Numbered from the stretch's first letter, positions 34,794 through 44,104 are shown. The stretch is 47,155 nucleotides of DNA from Companilactobacillus halodurans (GCF_009600985.1 NZ_VDFP01000020.1:1-47155); one strand, 5' to 3'. Numbers and translations: made by a program. The notes: a model not told the origin generated them from the sequence alone.

Positions 34794-36139
34794 CCTTTAA
34801 ACATGTTTGTAGTAACATTCTTTAGTTTAACATCTGGAACAGTCACAATAACATTTTCAATTCTTGAACCGTTTAACTCGCCAGATGTAATTATGACGCC
34901 ATCTTTGAGCGTAATTGACTTAGGATGTTTGGCATCCGGAATTTCACCGATTCCCATGATTAAATAACCAGCAATCGTATCAACATCTTCAACTTTGATT
35001 TCTTCTTCAAACAGCTCATCGAAATCTTCAATTGTCATCTTACCAACAACTGAGAATTTATTTGGACCCAATCTTTGGAAATTCTTTGTAACTGGATCAT
35101 ATTCATCATCGATTTCACCAACGATTTCTTCCAATATATCCTCAATCGTAGCTAAACCGATAATCCCACCGTATTCATCGACTACCATGGCGATTTGCGT
35201 TTGGGTACTTCTCATTCGTAACAATAAAGTATCAATATTAGTTCCTTCCTGAACGAACAAGGGCTCTTTCATAATCGACTTGAAATTGATATTATTAAAA
35301 CCAACTTCACGTGATTTCTTCAATAAATCCTTGATGTGAATAATACCAATAATATTATCCTTATCTGAACCATAGACCGGAATTCGTGAATATGGTTGAT
35401 TCAAAATATCATCGATATTTTCATCAACAGGGTTATTGATGTCAATCATGAAATCATCTGTTCTTGGAACCATGATTTCTCTTGCCGTCTTGTCACCAAA
35501 ACGAATGATGCCTTGTAACATTTGATACTCATCGGAATTTATCGTTCCATTATTTCTTGATTGACGAAGAGTTGCAATCATCTCATTTCGAGTAATTGGC
35601 TCATCTTTTTTATTGAAATCAATTGGCGTAATCTTCATCAATAAATTAATTGTCGCATCTAACAACCAGATGAATGGACTAAGAATTTTTCCAAATAATC
35701 CAATCATTGGTTGAGTAAATTTGGCCACCTCATATGGGCGTTGTAACGCTATCCTCTTAGGATACAATTCTCCTAAAACCAGTGTGATAAACGATAGAAT
35801 TACCGTTATAACCACAATAGAAATCTCACGACTACCCGGAAATTGTCCTAAAACTGATTCTAATCTAGTACTTAAGGTAGTTGCCGCACTAGCAGATGAT
35901 AAGAATCCTGCTAAAGTTATTGCTACTTGAATCGTTGATAGGAACTTATTAGGATCGTTGATCAATTGAAGAATTTTTTTAGCTCGACGATCGTCCCCCT
36001 TAGCCTTTGTTTCAACAGACGTCTTATTAACGGAGACAATCGCCATCTCACCGGCCGCGAAAAAAGCATTTAATAGCGTTAAAATAACTATTAAAATCAG
36101 CTGTCCGGAAAGCGACGCTCCAGAAGAGTCACCACTCAT
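34784..36139 (-). CDS. CNNM/CorC-HlyC family membrane protein with CBS domains
   Basis: 451 residues. N-terminal CNNM (DUF21) domain with about four membrane segments (residues 10-180), a paired CBS domain (about 215-335: IMVPRTDD, SRIPVYGSDKDNIIGIIHIKDLL, IAMVVDEYGGIIGLATIEDILEEIVGEI) and a CorC/HlyC-type C-terminal domain. The family is tied to magnesium efflux and divalent-cation homeostasis; older annotations call it hemolysin-like. Single gene with its own terminator. Confidence 0.93.
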   Translation of the reverse strand: MSGDSSGASLSGQLILIVILTLLNAFFAAGEMAIVSVNKTSVETKAKGDDRRAKKILQLINDPNKFLSTIQVAITLAGFLSSASAATTLSTRLESVLGQFPGSREISIVVITVILSFITLVLGELYPKRIALQRPYEVAKFTQPMIGLFGKILSPFIWLLDATINLLMKITPIDFNKKDEPITRNEMIATLRQSRNNGTINSDEYQMLQGIIRFGDKTAREIMVPRTDDFMIDINNPVDENIDDILNQPYSRIPVYGSDKDNIIGIIHIKDLLKKSREVGFNNINFKSIMKEPLFVQEGTNIDTLLLRMRSTQTQIAMVVDEYGGIIGLATIEDILEEIVGEIDDEYDPVTKNFQRLGPNKFSVVGKMTIEDFDELFEEEIKVEDVDTIAGYLIMGIGEIPDAKHPKSITLKDGVIITSGELNGSRIENVIVTVPDVKLKNVTTNMFKGKY

Positions 36140-36267
36140 TTAACTCGCACTCACTTTCATATGTAAACTTAGTATAAACAAAACAATTATAACAGGTGTC
36201 ATTGTATTCAACAATAAACCTTTTTAATGATAAAATAGGTATATCAGTATATATGGAGTTGTCAAAA

Positions 36268-36729
36268 ATGTCTAATAAAAAAATCGCAGTTATCTACCTT
36301 TTCTTCTTTATAATCCCTTACATCCTCTGTTTATCAATCATTGGAGTTTCCTACAATTCGCTTGTACTCCATGCTTTGAGTTGGAGAATTATTGTTGGAG
36401 GAATTGTCGGGGCCTTTGGTATGTTCGCGGTCAAAGTGATTGCACAACGTCCTGTTTTAATCATGTATCGCAGTTCAACTCAAAAAGTTCTCAAGGAATT
36501 ATTGAATTTCTTTATCTTGGAGAGAAGCAAACTGGTCATTGGTGCTAATTTAGCTGTCGATTTCTGTTTGTCGACTCTCAGTATCTATTTAGTTGCTAAG
36601 TTTATGCCGCTAACTACGATTCTTGGTACGACACTCGGTTGGTTGGTATTAATTTTAGTAATATCACTAACTTTAGCTTCATATATGGAATTTGAATCAC
36701 TCTCAATTTACTCGAAGAAAAGTAAATAA
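36268..36729 (+). CDS. Small four-helix membrane protein, unknown
   Basis: 153 residues from the ATG at 36268, with GGAG nine bases upstream; the frame is open 24 codons further, but that part holds the likely promoter and ribosome site. Four hydrophobic segments (about residues 6-27, 36-56, 88-108 and 112-136) and a basic tail (YSKKSK). No family recognised. The gene ends three bases before the -35 box of the cysteine operon. Confidence 0.65.
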   Translation: MSNKKIAVIYLFFFIIPYILCLSIIGVSYNSLVLHALSWRIIVGGIVGAFGMFAVKVIAQRPVLIMYRSSTQKVLKELLNFFILERSKLVIGANLAVDFCLSTLSIYLVAKFMPLTTILGTTLGWLVLILVISLTLASYMEFESLSIYSKKSK

Positions 36730-36732
36730 TGC

Positions 36733-36761
36733 TTGACTTATTATTTTTTTAATTGTAAATT
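36733..36761 (+). promoter_or_regulatory. Predicted promoter of the cysteine operon
   Basis: TTGACT (36733-36738), a 17-base spacer, then TAAATT (36756-36761). Transcription would begin near 36768, ten bases before the perfect ribosome site of the leader peptide. Confidence 0.6.
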
Positions 36762-36791
36762 TGAGACATCTTAATTGCAGGAGGTATTGAC

Positions 36792-36890
36792 ATGATGAAT
36801 TTTAATAACGAACAAGTTAAAGCATGTTGTTGTGTAGTAATGAACGAACATTACTATACTTTTTCAGCATGTCTAATACCACTCAATTGA
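36792..36890 (+). CDS. Cysteine-rich leader peptide of the cysteine operon attenuator
   Basis: 32 codons with a perfect AGGAGGT (36779-36785) six bases before ATG. The peptide runs MMNFNNEQVKACCCVVMNEH..., with three consecutive TGT Cys codons at 12-14 (36825-36833) and another Cys at 27. It ends TGA 36888-36890. A hairpin begins two bases after the Cys codons (TAGTAATG 36835-36842 with CATTACTA 36849-36856). An intrinsic terminator lies at 36919-36952, before the first structural gene. By analogy with trp/his/leu leaders, scarcity of charged Cys-tRNA would stall the ribosome at the Cys run and change folding downstream. Mechanism is inference; the layout is directly visible. No T-box sequence is present. 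Confidence 0.8.
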   Translation: MMNFNNEQVKACCCVVMNEHYYTFSACLIPLN

Positions 36891-36918
36891 TAATCAAGTA
36901 GTGAAAACTAAAACTATC

Positions 36919-36952
36919 AAGCGGAGTTGACATTAGTCAGCCCCGCTTTTTT
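36919..36952 (+). terminator. Attenuator terminator of the cysteine operon
   Basis: AAGCGGAGTTGAC and GTCAGCCCCGCTT form a 13-position stem (one A/C mismatch, one G-U) with an ATTA loop and six T. It separates the leader peptide from the MetA-like gene, whose ribosome site begins 19 bases later. Confidence 0.9.
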
Positions 36953-36983
36953 GTATTTCTGGCTGCTTAGAAAGGAGTTACTT

Positions 36984-37778
36984 GTGGAACCTGTTAAAAT
37001 TGGAATCTTGAATTTAATGCAAAACAAATTAGAAACTATGCAAAATTTTCAAGCTGCTTTAGGAAATGATGTAGAATTAAAATTTTATTATTCTGCTACT
37101 CGTTATGTTAATCGTCAGCTCGACTCTCGAATAACTGAAAACATGAAGCCATTAGATTTAAACGAGGTCAAAAACTTAGATGGTTTCATCATCACTGGTA
37201 GTCCAGTCGAGAAATTAGATTTCCCAGAAGTTACCTACGCTGATGAAATCAACCAACTAATCGACTTATTAGATCGGTTAAATATTCCTCAACTTTATGT
37301 CTGTTGGGGCGCCATGGCTGCCCTTAATCGACTATATAATATTGATAAAAAGATTTTACCGCATAAAGTATTTGGTGTTTTTCAAAATCAAATCATTAAT
37401 AATTCAAAGCTTTTGAATGACATTAGCGACAATTTTCCAGCCCCACACGCTCGTTACGCAGAGATGAGTCACGAACAAATCGAAAATACCAAGGGACTTG
37501 AGGTCAAAGCAATCAGCAAAAATGGTCTTTTTACTTTGATTGAATCTAAAGTTAAACATCAAGCCTTTATCTTTTCACATCTTGAATATCAGCGATATGG
37601 TTTAGATGGCGAGTATCAAAGAGAGATTGCTAGTCACAAAGTAAAAGATGCTAGGCCGGCTAGCAACTACTATTCCCCACTTGACCATAAGCCAATGTTT
37701 TCATGGAAACAAACACAATTGAGCTTTTATCAAAATTGGCTCGAGACTGTGACTGAACACAAATTAACTACTTGCTAA
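36984..37778 (+). CDS. MetA-family (HTS) O-acyltransferase, probably serine-directed
   Basis: 264 residues from the GTG at 36984, behind AAAGGAG; the longer open frame upstream runs through the terminator and is not used. Homoserine trans-acylase family: [12 protein letters not shown] near residue 70, nucleophile Cys107 in [10 protein letters not shown], and the C-terminal [15 protein letters not shown] holding the His-Glu pair. Family enzymes move a succinyl or acetyl group to homoserine for methionine synthesis. Here it follows a Cys-codon attenuator and lies 13 bases before cysK with no methionine gene nearby. It may therefore acylate serine to feed CysK. That reassignment is inference. 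Confidence 0.88.
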   Translation: MEPVKIGILNLMQNKLETMQNFQAALGNDVELKFYYSATRYVNRQLDSRITENMKPLDLNEVKNLDGFIITGSPVEKLDFPEVTYADEINQLIDLLDRLNIPQLYVCWGAMAALNRLYNIDKKILPHKVFGVFQNQIINNSKLLNDISDNFPAPHARYAEMSHEQIENTKGLEVKAISKNGLFTLIESKVKHQAFIFSHLEYQRYGLDGEYQREIASHKVKDARPASNYYSPLDHKPMFSWKQTQLSFYQNWLETVTEHKLTTC

Positions 37779-37791
37779 GGAGAAAATAATT

Positions 37792-38715
37792 ATGACAAAA
37801 ATTGCTAACAATATTACAGAATTAATTGGAAATACACCAATCGTAAAATTGAATCACGTTGTCCCAGAAGATGCTGGCGACGTTTATGTTAAGTTGGAAT
37901 TCTTCAATCCTGGCAGTTCCATTAAAGACAGAATCGCCCTTTCAATGATCGAGGCAGCCGAAAAAGCTGGCAAGATCAAACCTGGCGACACTTTAGTTGA
38001 ACCTACTTCAGGTAATACCGGTATCGGTTTGTCATTGGTGGCTGCAGCAAAGGGTTATCACTTGATTATCATGATGCCAGACACAATGAGTGTTGAACGT
38101 CGTAAATTGATGCAAGGCTATGGAACAGAACTTGTTTTGACACCTGGTAAAGAAGGTATGGGCGGTGCCATCAAACGTGCCACTGACTTATCTAAAGAAA
38201 AAGGTTACTTCATGCCAATGCAATTTACTAATCCTGCTAACCCAGAAATCCATGAAAAAACTACTGGTAAAGAAATTATCGATGCCTTTGGCGATACCCC
38301 AGTAGATGCTTTTGTTGCTGGTGTTGGTACTGGTGGCACTCTTTCAGGCGTTAGCCATGCTTTAACTAAGAAGTATCCAGATGTTAAGGTCTATGCTCTA
38401 GAAGCCGCTGAATCCCCTCTATTAAAAGAAGGAAAAACAGGAGCTCACAAGATTCAAGGAATCAGTGCTGGATTCATTCCTGACACGCTTGATAAGAATT
38501 CATATTCAGATATTATCGAAGTAACAAGCGACGATGCTATTAAGATGGCTCAAGAAGTCAGTCGCAAGGAAGGTTTCTTACCTGGTATTTCAGCTGGTGC
38601 TAATATTTTTGGTGCGATTGAAATTGCTAAGAAGTTAGGAAAAGGCAAGGCAGTTGTAACAGTTGCCCCAGATAATGGTGAAAGATACCTATCAACTGAT
38701 TTATTTAAGTTTTAA
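37792..38715 (+). CDS. cysK: Cysteine synthase (O-acetylserine sulfhydrylase)
   Basis: 307 residues. PLP enzyme that joins O-acetylserine and sulfide to make cysteine. Lys45 in PGSSIKDR binds PLP; the substrate loop [10 protein letters not shown] lies near residue 70; GTGGTLSG near 182 cups the phosphate; the C-terminal region has the SAGANIFGA motif. AAGGAG ribosome site and 13-base gap behind the MetA-like gene, so co-translated. Confidence 0.97.
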   Translation: MTKIANNITELIGNTPIVKLNHVVPEDAGDVYVKLEFFNPGSSIKDRIALSMIEAAEKAGKIKPGDTLVEPTSGNTGIGLSLVAAAKGYHLIIMMPDTMSVERRKLMQGYGTELVLTPGKEGMGGAIKRATDLSKEKGYFMPMQFTNPANPEIHEKTTGKEIIDAFGDTPVDAFVAGVGTGGTLSGVSHALTKKYPDVKVYALEAAESPLLKEGKTGAHKIQGISAGFIPDTLDKNSYSDIIEVTSDDAIKMAQEVSRKEGFLPGISAGANIFGAIEIAKKLGKGKAVVTVAPDNGERYLSTDLFKF

Positions 38716-38793
38716 AGTCAAATTCTTTCTAAGAATGATTAATTTATGAGAAAGTGAGAAATGATGAATTTCTATATAGGGGGATACCAAAAA

Positions 38794-39579
38794 ATGAAAA
38801 AGCGAATCGCTTTAATTTTAACTACAGTTGTGGCCTTAATCTTGGTCTTAACTGGATGCTCAAGCAACAAGAGTGCTAATTCCGACACTAAGAAAGCAGG
38901 CACTCTAACGATTGGTTTGGAAGGAACTTATGCTCCTTACTCATACCGTGAGGACGGTAAATTGAAAGGATTTGAAGTTGACCTTGGTAAAGATATTGCC
39001 AAAAAACTTGATTTAAAAGCTAAGTTTGTTCCAACAAAATGGGATTCGCTTATTGCTGGACTAAATTCTAAGACATTCGATGTCGTTTTAAATAATGTGG
39101 CAGAAAATGCCTCACGTAAGAAACAATACATTTTCTCAACACCTTATATTTACTCTAAGTCTGTTGTTATCACTAAAGATGGTACAGGAATCACATCAGT
39201 TGATGATATCAAGGGTCAAAAGATTGCCGCTGGTACTGGTACTGATAATTACAATCACGCTAAGCATTTCGGTGCTGACGTTGTTCCATCAAGTGATTTC
39301 CAAACATCAATGTCTATGATCGATGAAGGACGTGTTAAGGGTGCCTTCAATTCTAGAGAAGCCTTTCTAACATGGAAGAAAGATCACAAGAATACTGATT
39401 TGAAATATATCACAATTCCAAATAAGGAATTAGCTCCTTCAAAAATTGCACCTATTTTCAACAAGAACTCTACTCACCTAAGAGGTCGTGTCAACAAAGC
39501 TATTAAAGAACTTTATAAAGATGGCACAATGAAAAAACTTTCTATGAAGTACTTCGGTGAAGATATTACTAAAAAATAA
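38794..39579 (+). CDS. Cystine-type ABC transporter substrate-binding lipoprotein
   Basis: 261 residues from ATG 38794 (GGGGGAT ribosome site; an ATG 33 bases upstream is less likely). Signal with lipobox LVLTGC (Cys at about 22). Solute-binding family 3: GLEGTYAPYSYREDGKLKGFEVDL near the start of the mature protein, as in TcyA/FliY-type cystine binders, and KWDSLIAGL. Delivers ligand to the permease at 39611. Position in the cysteine operon supports cystine. Confidence 0.9.
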   Translation: MKKRIALILTTVVALILVLTGCSSNKSANSDTKKAGTLTIGLEGTYAPYSYREDGKLKGFEVDLGKDIAKKLDLKAKFVPTKWDSLIAGLNSKTFDVVLNNVAENASRKKQYIFSTPYIYSKSVVITKDGTGITSVDDIKGQKIAAGTGTDNYNHAKHFGADVVPSSDFQTSMSMIDEGRVKGAFNSREAFLTWKKDHKNTDLKYITIPNKELAPSKIAPIFNKNSTHLRGRVNKAIKELYKDGTMKKLSMKYFGEDITKK

Positions 39580-39610
39580 CTATTAACTCATCAAAGGGGG
39601 TTTTTCTTTC

Positions 39611-40306
39611 ATGTGGCACATTATCGTTACTTCATTGCCAGAAATGATTACTGCAATGTTGCAATACACAATTCCATTAGCATTGGTTTCGTTCTTCTTC
39701 GGTTTGATTTTGGCCGTTTTAACAGCTCTAATTAAATTTATTAAACCCAGTGAAAATAAACTAATCAAATATCCATGGTTGGTACTTCGGGCAATTGCCG
39801 ACTTTTATGTTTGGTTATTCCGTTCCACACCATTACTAGTTCAATTATTTATTATCTTCTTCGGTCTTCCAAGTGCTGGGATTCAACTCTCACCATTTAT
39901 TGCGGCCGTAATTGGATTTTCAATGAATACAGGTGCTTATGCATCTGAAACTATCCGTTCAGCTTTGTTATCTGTACCTCAAGATCAATGGGATGCAGCT
40001 TTTACCTTAAACTTTACGACTAGTCAAACTTTGAAAAAAATTGTTCTACCTCAGGCAGTCAGAATTGCGTTGCCTCCACTTTCTAATTCATTTATTGGTT
40101 TGGTCAAGGATACATCTTTGGCCAGTTCAATTACGATTTTGGAAATGTTCCAGGTCAGTCAACAAATCACTGCTAAGAATTATCAACCATTATTGATGTA
40201 CTCATTGGCTGCTTTCCTATATGCTGTAATTTGTACTTTATTGACATTCTTACAACATTATCTCGAACGCAAAACTTCAAAATACGTTAAAGGAAGTGAA
40301 GGTTAA
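39611..40306 (+). CDS. Cystine-type amino acid ABC transporter permease
   Basis: 231 residues with five membrane segments of the HisMQ/GlnP family. FRSTPLLVQLF lies near residue 72 and the EAA loop (DAAFTLNFTTSQTLKKIVLPQA) near 132-155. Ribosome site AAAGGGGG. The stop overlaps the ATPase start by one base. Confidence 0.95.
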   Translation: MWHIIVTSLPEMITAMLQYTIPLALVSFFFGLILAVLTALIKFIKPSENKLIKYPWLVLRAIADFYVWLFRSTPLLVQLFIIFFGLPSAGIQLSPFIAAVIGFSMNTGAYASETIRSALLSVPQDQWDAAFTLNFTTSQTLKKIVLPQAVRIALPPLSNSFIGLVKDTSLASSITILEMFQVSQQITAKNYQPLLMYSLAAFLYAVICTLLTFLQHYLERKTSKYVKGSEG

Positions 40307-41061
40307 TGATTTCATTAAAAAACATTGTCAAAAAATATGATGGCAAAGCAGTCTTAAAAGACCTCAGCGTTGATTTTCCCGATAATGAAACAACCGTTAT
40401 CCTAGGACCATCTGGTTCTGGTAAATCGACTCTCTTGAGATCACTTGACCTTCTAGTTAGACCTGAAAGCGGCACTTTAAGTTTTTCAGACTTAAAATTA
40501 GATTACGCAGAACCTGTTTCTAAGAAACTCAGCTTTGATATTAGAAAAAAGACTAGTATGGTTTTCCAAAACTGGAATCTCTTTCCTAACTTGACTGTTT
40601 TGAAAAATATCACAACAGCTCCAGAAACTGTTCTTGGTCAACCTAAGAAAGAAACTGAAGAAAAAGCTCGCCAGTTACTAGCTCAAGTTGGTCTAAAGGG
40701 ATACGCTGACCGTTTTCCAAGCCAATTATCTGGTGGTCAACAACAACGTGTTTCAATCTGTCGTGCACTTGCAATGGATCCTGATTACATCTTGTTGGAT
40801 GAACCAACCAGTGCCCTAGATCCAGAACTAGAAACTCAAGTTTTGTTGATTCTAGAAGAGTTAAGTAAGATGGACCAAGCAATGGTCATCGTAACTCACA
40901 ATATGGAATTTGCCCGCTCAGTTGCTGATAAGATAGTTTTCGTTGAAGATGGCAATATCATCTTTGACGGAACTCCTGATGAATTCTTCAATCATCCTAC
41001 AACGAGAATTAAAGATTTCCTATCTGGTATCACATTTAGTGACGATAATTCACAAAAGTAA
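40306..41061 (+). CDS. Cystine-type amino acid ABC transporter ATP-binding protein
   Basis: 251 residues. Walker A GPSGSGKST near residue 32, signature LSGGQQQR near 142, Walker B YILLDEP near 162, then the switch His in VTHNMEF. It powers the importer encoded just upstream. Last gene of the cysteine operon, followed by the terminator at 41071. Confidence 0.96.
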   Translation: MISLKNIVKKYDGKAVLKDLSVDFPDNETTVILGPSGSGKSTLLRSLDLLVRPESGTLSFSDLKLDYAEPVSKKLSFDIRKKTSMVFQNWNLFPNLTVLKNITTAPETVLGQPKKETEEKARQLLAQVGLKGYADRFPSQLSGGQQQRVSICRALAMDPDYILLDEPTSALDPELETQVLLILEELSKMDQAMVIVTHNMEFARSVADKIVFVEDGNIIFDGTPDEFFNHPTTRIKDFLSGITFSDDNSQK

Positions 41062-41070
41062 TAAACCCAC

Positions 41071-41110
41071 AAAAATACTCCAACCAAAAATTTGGCTGGA
41101 GTATTTTTTT
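41071..41110 (+). terminator. Terminator of the cysteine operon
   Basis: AAAAATACTCCA and TGGAGTATTTTT with further inner pairing CCAAA/TTTGG make a long stem followed by T. It also abuts the end of the convergent broken phosphatase gene. Confidence 0.9.
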
Positions 41111-41693
41111 ATTCTGTAACATTAATTGTCTTTTCATAATTAAAAACATCATCAGAAAAGGTGAATTTCAAAACTGAACAATTGTGCAATTCTACATGCT
41201 TAACGATTTCTTCTAAAGGAATCCAATTCTTCAGAAATAGATAAATTGCGCCACCATGACTTACGACAAAAACATTTTCATTGTCGGGTTGTTGCATAAT
41301 ATTCGTCAAAGTTTTGACCATTCGTTGTTGAACTTGGTCTGCACCTTCGCCTCCATATTGGACAAAGAAGTCGCCTAATGATCCAATTTTTGGATCAAAC
41401 TTAGGATTCAACTTTTCACTTTCACCCTCAAATAGTCCAAAGTTCCATTCTTTTAGTCCCTTGACTCTTTGGTAAGGCAAATCAGTTACTAATTCCAATG
41501 TATCTGAAGCTCATTCTTGTGTAGAGGAATAAGCGTGATCAAAATTCACATTATTTTGTTTAAAATAAGTTCCAACTTTTTTTGCATCATCGATTCCCTT
41601 TTGAGTTAAAGGAGAATCGCAAACACCCTGGATTTTATGAAGCTCATTAAAAAGAGTCTGTCCATGACGCATCAAATAAAGTGTTTTAGTCAT
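41109..41693 (-). pseudogene. Histidine phosphatase (phosphoglycerate mutase family) broken by one TGA
   Basis: A single frame from ATG 41691-41693 (GAGGAAA upstream) to 41109, interrupted only by TGA at 41511-41513. The first 60 residues carry LYLMRHGQTLFNE with the catalytic RHG, and reach YSSTQE. After the stop come ASDTLELVTDLPYQ, KEWNFGLFEGE and VVSHGGAIYLFL, the second His motif. The family has Arg at the broken site (S-x-x-x-R-A), so a CGA to TGA change explains it. Either a recent nonsense mutation or a sequencing error. Confidence 0.85.
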
Positions 41694-41742
41694 TTTCCTC
41701 ACCATTTTACTTAAATTTATCTTAACGAGTAAACCTATTATC

Positions 41743-42735
41743 TTATTTAGTAAGTGGTCCAACAACCTTGTGTGGCAAATATAACTCTTCTAGATAATTA
41801 ATATCTTCTGAAGTTAGTTTCAACTTCAAGGCATCAACTGAACTTGCCAAATGATCGGGCTTAGTAGCACCAATAATTGGAGCTACAACTTGCTTCTTTT
41901 GCAACAACCAAGCTAAAGCAACTTGTGCCATTGTGGCATTGTGTTTATCGGCAACTTCACCAACACGTTCGACAATTTTCATATCTTGATCTTCGGCAGC
42001 ATCGTATTTACCGCGAGCACCCTCATCAGTTTCCGAACGTTTCGTATTAGCGTTCCAAGTCCGACGAGTTAAGTGTCCTGAAGCTAGTGGACTATAAGGT
42101 GTAACGGCAATATTTTGGTCTTCGCAAAGGGGCATCATTTCACGCTCTTCTTCACGATATAACAAGTTCAAGTGATTTTGCATTGAAACAAATTCAGTCC
42201 AGTTATGTTCTTTAGCGACTGCTTGAGCTTTCTCAAATTGCCATGAATACATAGCAGAAGCACCAATGTATCTAGCCTTCCCAGACTTAACAACATCGTG
42301 CAAAGCTTCCATCGTCTCTTCGATAGGAGTGTTGTAATCCCAACGGTGAATAATATAGAGGTCGACATAGTCCATATCTAACCGCTGTAAACTTTTGTCA
42401 ATTTGACTCAAGATAGCTTTACGTGACAAGCCTTGTTGATTAGGTTTATCTGATTTTGTAAAGAAAACTTTAGTAGCAACAACGACTTCATCACGGTTGG
42501 CATTCTCTTTCAAAGCTTTACCTAGTATTCTTTCACTATCACCGTATGAATAAAAATTAGCTGTATCGAAAAAGTTGATTCCTAAATCTAAGGCTTTTTG
42601 AACAACTTTTTCACTTTGGTCATATTGAACTGACCAGGGGAAATTTCCTTTTGCAGGATTGCCAAAGCCCATTGTTCCTAAACAAAATCGTGATACATCT
42701 AAACCAGTATTTCCTAATTTACGATATTCCAACAC
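41743..42735 (-). CDS. Aldo/keto reductase
   Basis: 330 residues, (beta/alpha)8 NAD(P)H-dependent oxidoreductase. Catalytic set: Asp in FFDTANFYSYGDSE (with Tyr four or five residues on), Lys in VVATKVF and His in YIIHRWD. C-terminal cofactor-binding APIIGATKPDHL. Similar to YajO/YhdN-type enzymes; substrate unknown. The divergent or shared regulation with the MerR gene 46 bases upstream is plausible, as both run the same way. Confidence 0.93.
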   Translation of the reverse strand: MLEYRKLGNTGLDVSRFCLGTMGFGNPAKGNFPWSVQYDQSEKVVQKALDLGINFFDTANFYSYGDSERILGKALKENANRDEVVVATKVFFTKSDKPNQQGLSRKAILSQIDKSLQRLDMDYVDLYIIHRWDYNTPIEETMEALHDVVKSGKARYIGASAMYSWQFEKAQAVAKEHNWTEFVSMQNHLNLLYREEEREMMPLCEDQNIAVTPYSPLASGHLTRRTWNANTKRSETDEGARGKYDAAEDQDMKIVERVGEVADKHNATMAQVALAWLLQKKQVVAPIIGATKPDHLASSVDALKLKLTSEDINYLEELYLPHKVVGPLTK

Positions 42736-42781
42736 AAATACTTCCTTTCAAATAAGGTATGATTTTTACAATCTATACTTA

Positions 42782-43135
42782 CTAATTCCTCTGAGAATTT
42801 TTTATCTTATATCTCAAATAATCAATTCTTTCCAATTGTTTTTCTTGAAGATGAATCTGTTGCAGTTTGCTCTTACGTTTATCGGTCAATAAATCGATTA
42901 TCTGTTGTTGTGAATTATCTGTCTCCAATAATAATCTCATATATTTTTCTATTTCACTATTTTTAAAACCGATATCATGCAAAGCCATAATCATACTCAA
43001 ACGCTTCAAATCTTCGTCATCGTACTGCCATTCGCCCATCACATATTTCACAACGTTGCACAAACCCCAAGACTCATATTCATCTAAGATTTCAATCGGT
43101 ATATCATATTTTTTACTTACGTCTGCTTTTTTCAT
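42782..43135 (-). CDS. MerR-family transcriptional regulator (short)
   Basis: 117 residues. The N-terminal helix-turn-helix (VSKKYDIPIEILDEYESWGL) and wing (YDDEDLKRLSMIMALHDIGF) follow the MerR layout. A C-terminal coiled coil ends in KLQQIHLQEKQLERIDYLRYKI. No metal or ligand Cys is seen. It precedes the aldo/keto reductase by 46 bases on the same strand and may control it. Confidence 0.8.
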   Translation of the reverse strand: MKKADVSKKYDIPIEILDEYESWGLCNVVKYVMGEWQYDDEDLKRLSMIMALHDIGFKNSEIEKYMRLLLETDNSQQQIIDLLTDKRKSKLQQIHLQEKQLERIDYLRYKIKNSQRN

Positions 43136-43146
43136 AAATTTCTCTC

Positions 43147-43178
43147 AAAAAAAATAGATGCTCCTTTGAGGAACATCC
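43147..43178 (-). terminator. Terminator of the LysR gene
   Basis: On the minus strand GATGTTCC and GGAGCATC pair (one G-U) around TCAAA, followed after TA by eight T. It lies about 60 bases past the LysR stop and just before the MerR start. Confidence 0.8.
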
Positions 43179-43237
43179 TTATTATGAAACCTAGATTATG
43201 AAATGTATAATGCTTATTATTAATTAGACAGAATGCC

Positions 43238-44104
43238 TTAAAGGTATTTCTTGGCAAATTCAACAAAAGTTGTCACGCTTTTTGAAGAGATTTGATCAGC
43301 TTTCCAAGCTAATACTGAACTGTAAGTTAAAGCTGGTTGCAAAGGAACAAAGGTCATCCCTTCATAACTAGCCTCTAAATCTAGACATAAAACACTACCA
43401 AGGCCTTTTTTAGCTAAAATAACTGAGTTATATAACAAATTATAGTAAGAAACAATTTTAACTTTTTCAAATGAATCACCCAGCCAATGGCGTAATTCAC
43501 TTTGCATCGAAGGTCCTTTAGATAAAATAATTGACTCATCTTCCAAATCTTGTGGCGTGATTTGTTTCAAAGATGCTAAGTTAGAATCATTTCTTGTTAA
43601 AACTCCCCAATGTTCTTGTTGATTTATTCTGACAAATTCGTACTTTTCAGTATTGACTGGTTCCACTAGTAAAGCTAAATCTATCAAGCCTCGTTCGACA
43701 CCAGATTCAATGTCTTTGGAGTTGCCACTTTGAAAATCGAAGGTCACCAATGGATATTTTTTATGAAATTTTACAATCAATTCCGCTAGCTCATTCATAC
43801 TTAAAAACTCGCCACTACCGATAGCAATCTGTCCGGTCAATTCTTGATTGTCCTCTGACATTTCATCAAAAATTTTATCGCTCAATTGACGCATTTCTTC
43901 TGCTCGGCGACGTAATAATAATCCTGATTCGGTCAAACTTATCTTGTGACTTTGACGAGTAAACAATTTAACGCCTAATTCTTCTTCTAAACGAGCAATT
44001 TGGCGTGAAAGCGTTGGCTGACTGACGTGCAACAATTCAGCCGCCCTAGTGATATTTTCTTCTCTTGCAATCATCAAAAAATAATTCAAGACTCGTAATT
44101 CCAT
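43238..44104 (-). CDS. LysR-family transcriptional regulator
   Basis: 288 residues. N-terminal winged helix (ENITRAAELLHVSQPTLSRQIARLEEELGVKLF, about residues 15-48) and a type-2 periplasmic-binding-like effector domain. AAGGAG lies seven bases before ATG. The genes on both sides run in the same direction, so its target is not obvious. Confidence 0.95.
   Translation of the reverse strand: MELRVLNYFLMIAREENITRAAELLHVSQPTLSRQIARLEEELGVKLFTRQSHKISLTESGLLLRRRAEEMRQLSDKIFDEMSEDNQELTGQIAIGSGEFLSMNELAELIVKFHKKYPLVTFDFQSGNSKDIESGVERGLIDLALLVEPVNTEKYEFVRINQQEHWGVLTRNDSNLASLKQITPQDLEDESIILSKGPSMQSELRHWLGDSFEKVKIVSYYNLLYNSVILAKKGLGSVLCLDLEASYEGMTFVPLQPALTYSSVLAWKADQISSKSVTTFVEFAKKYL

Noticed and set aside
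36733..36983. T-box or SAM riboswitch upstream of the MetA-like gene
   Set aside because: No T-box AGGGTGGNACCGCG core and no SAM-riboswitch helices. The small ORF with Cys codons plus terminator explains the leader better.
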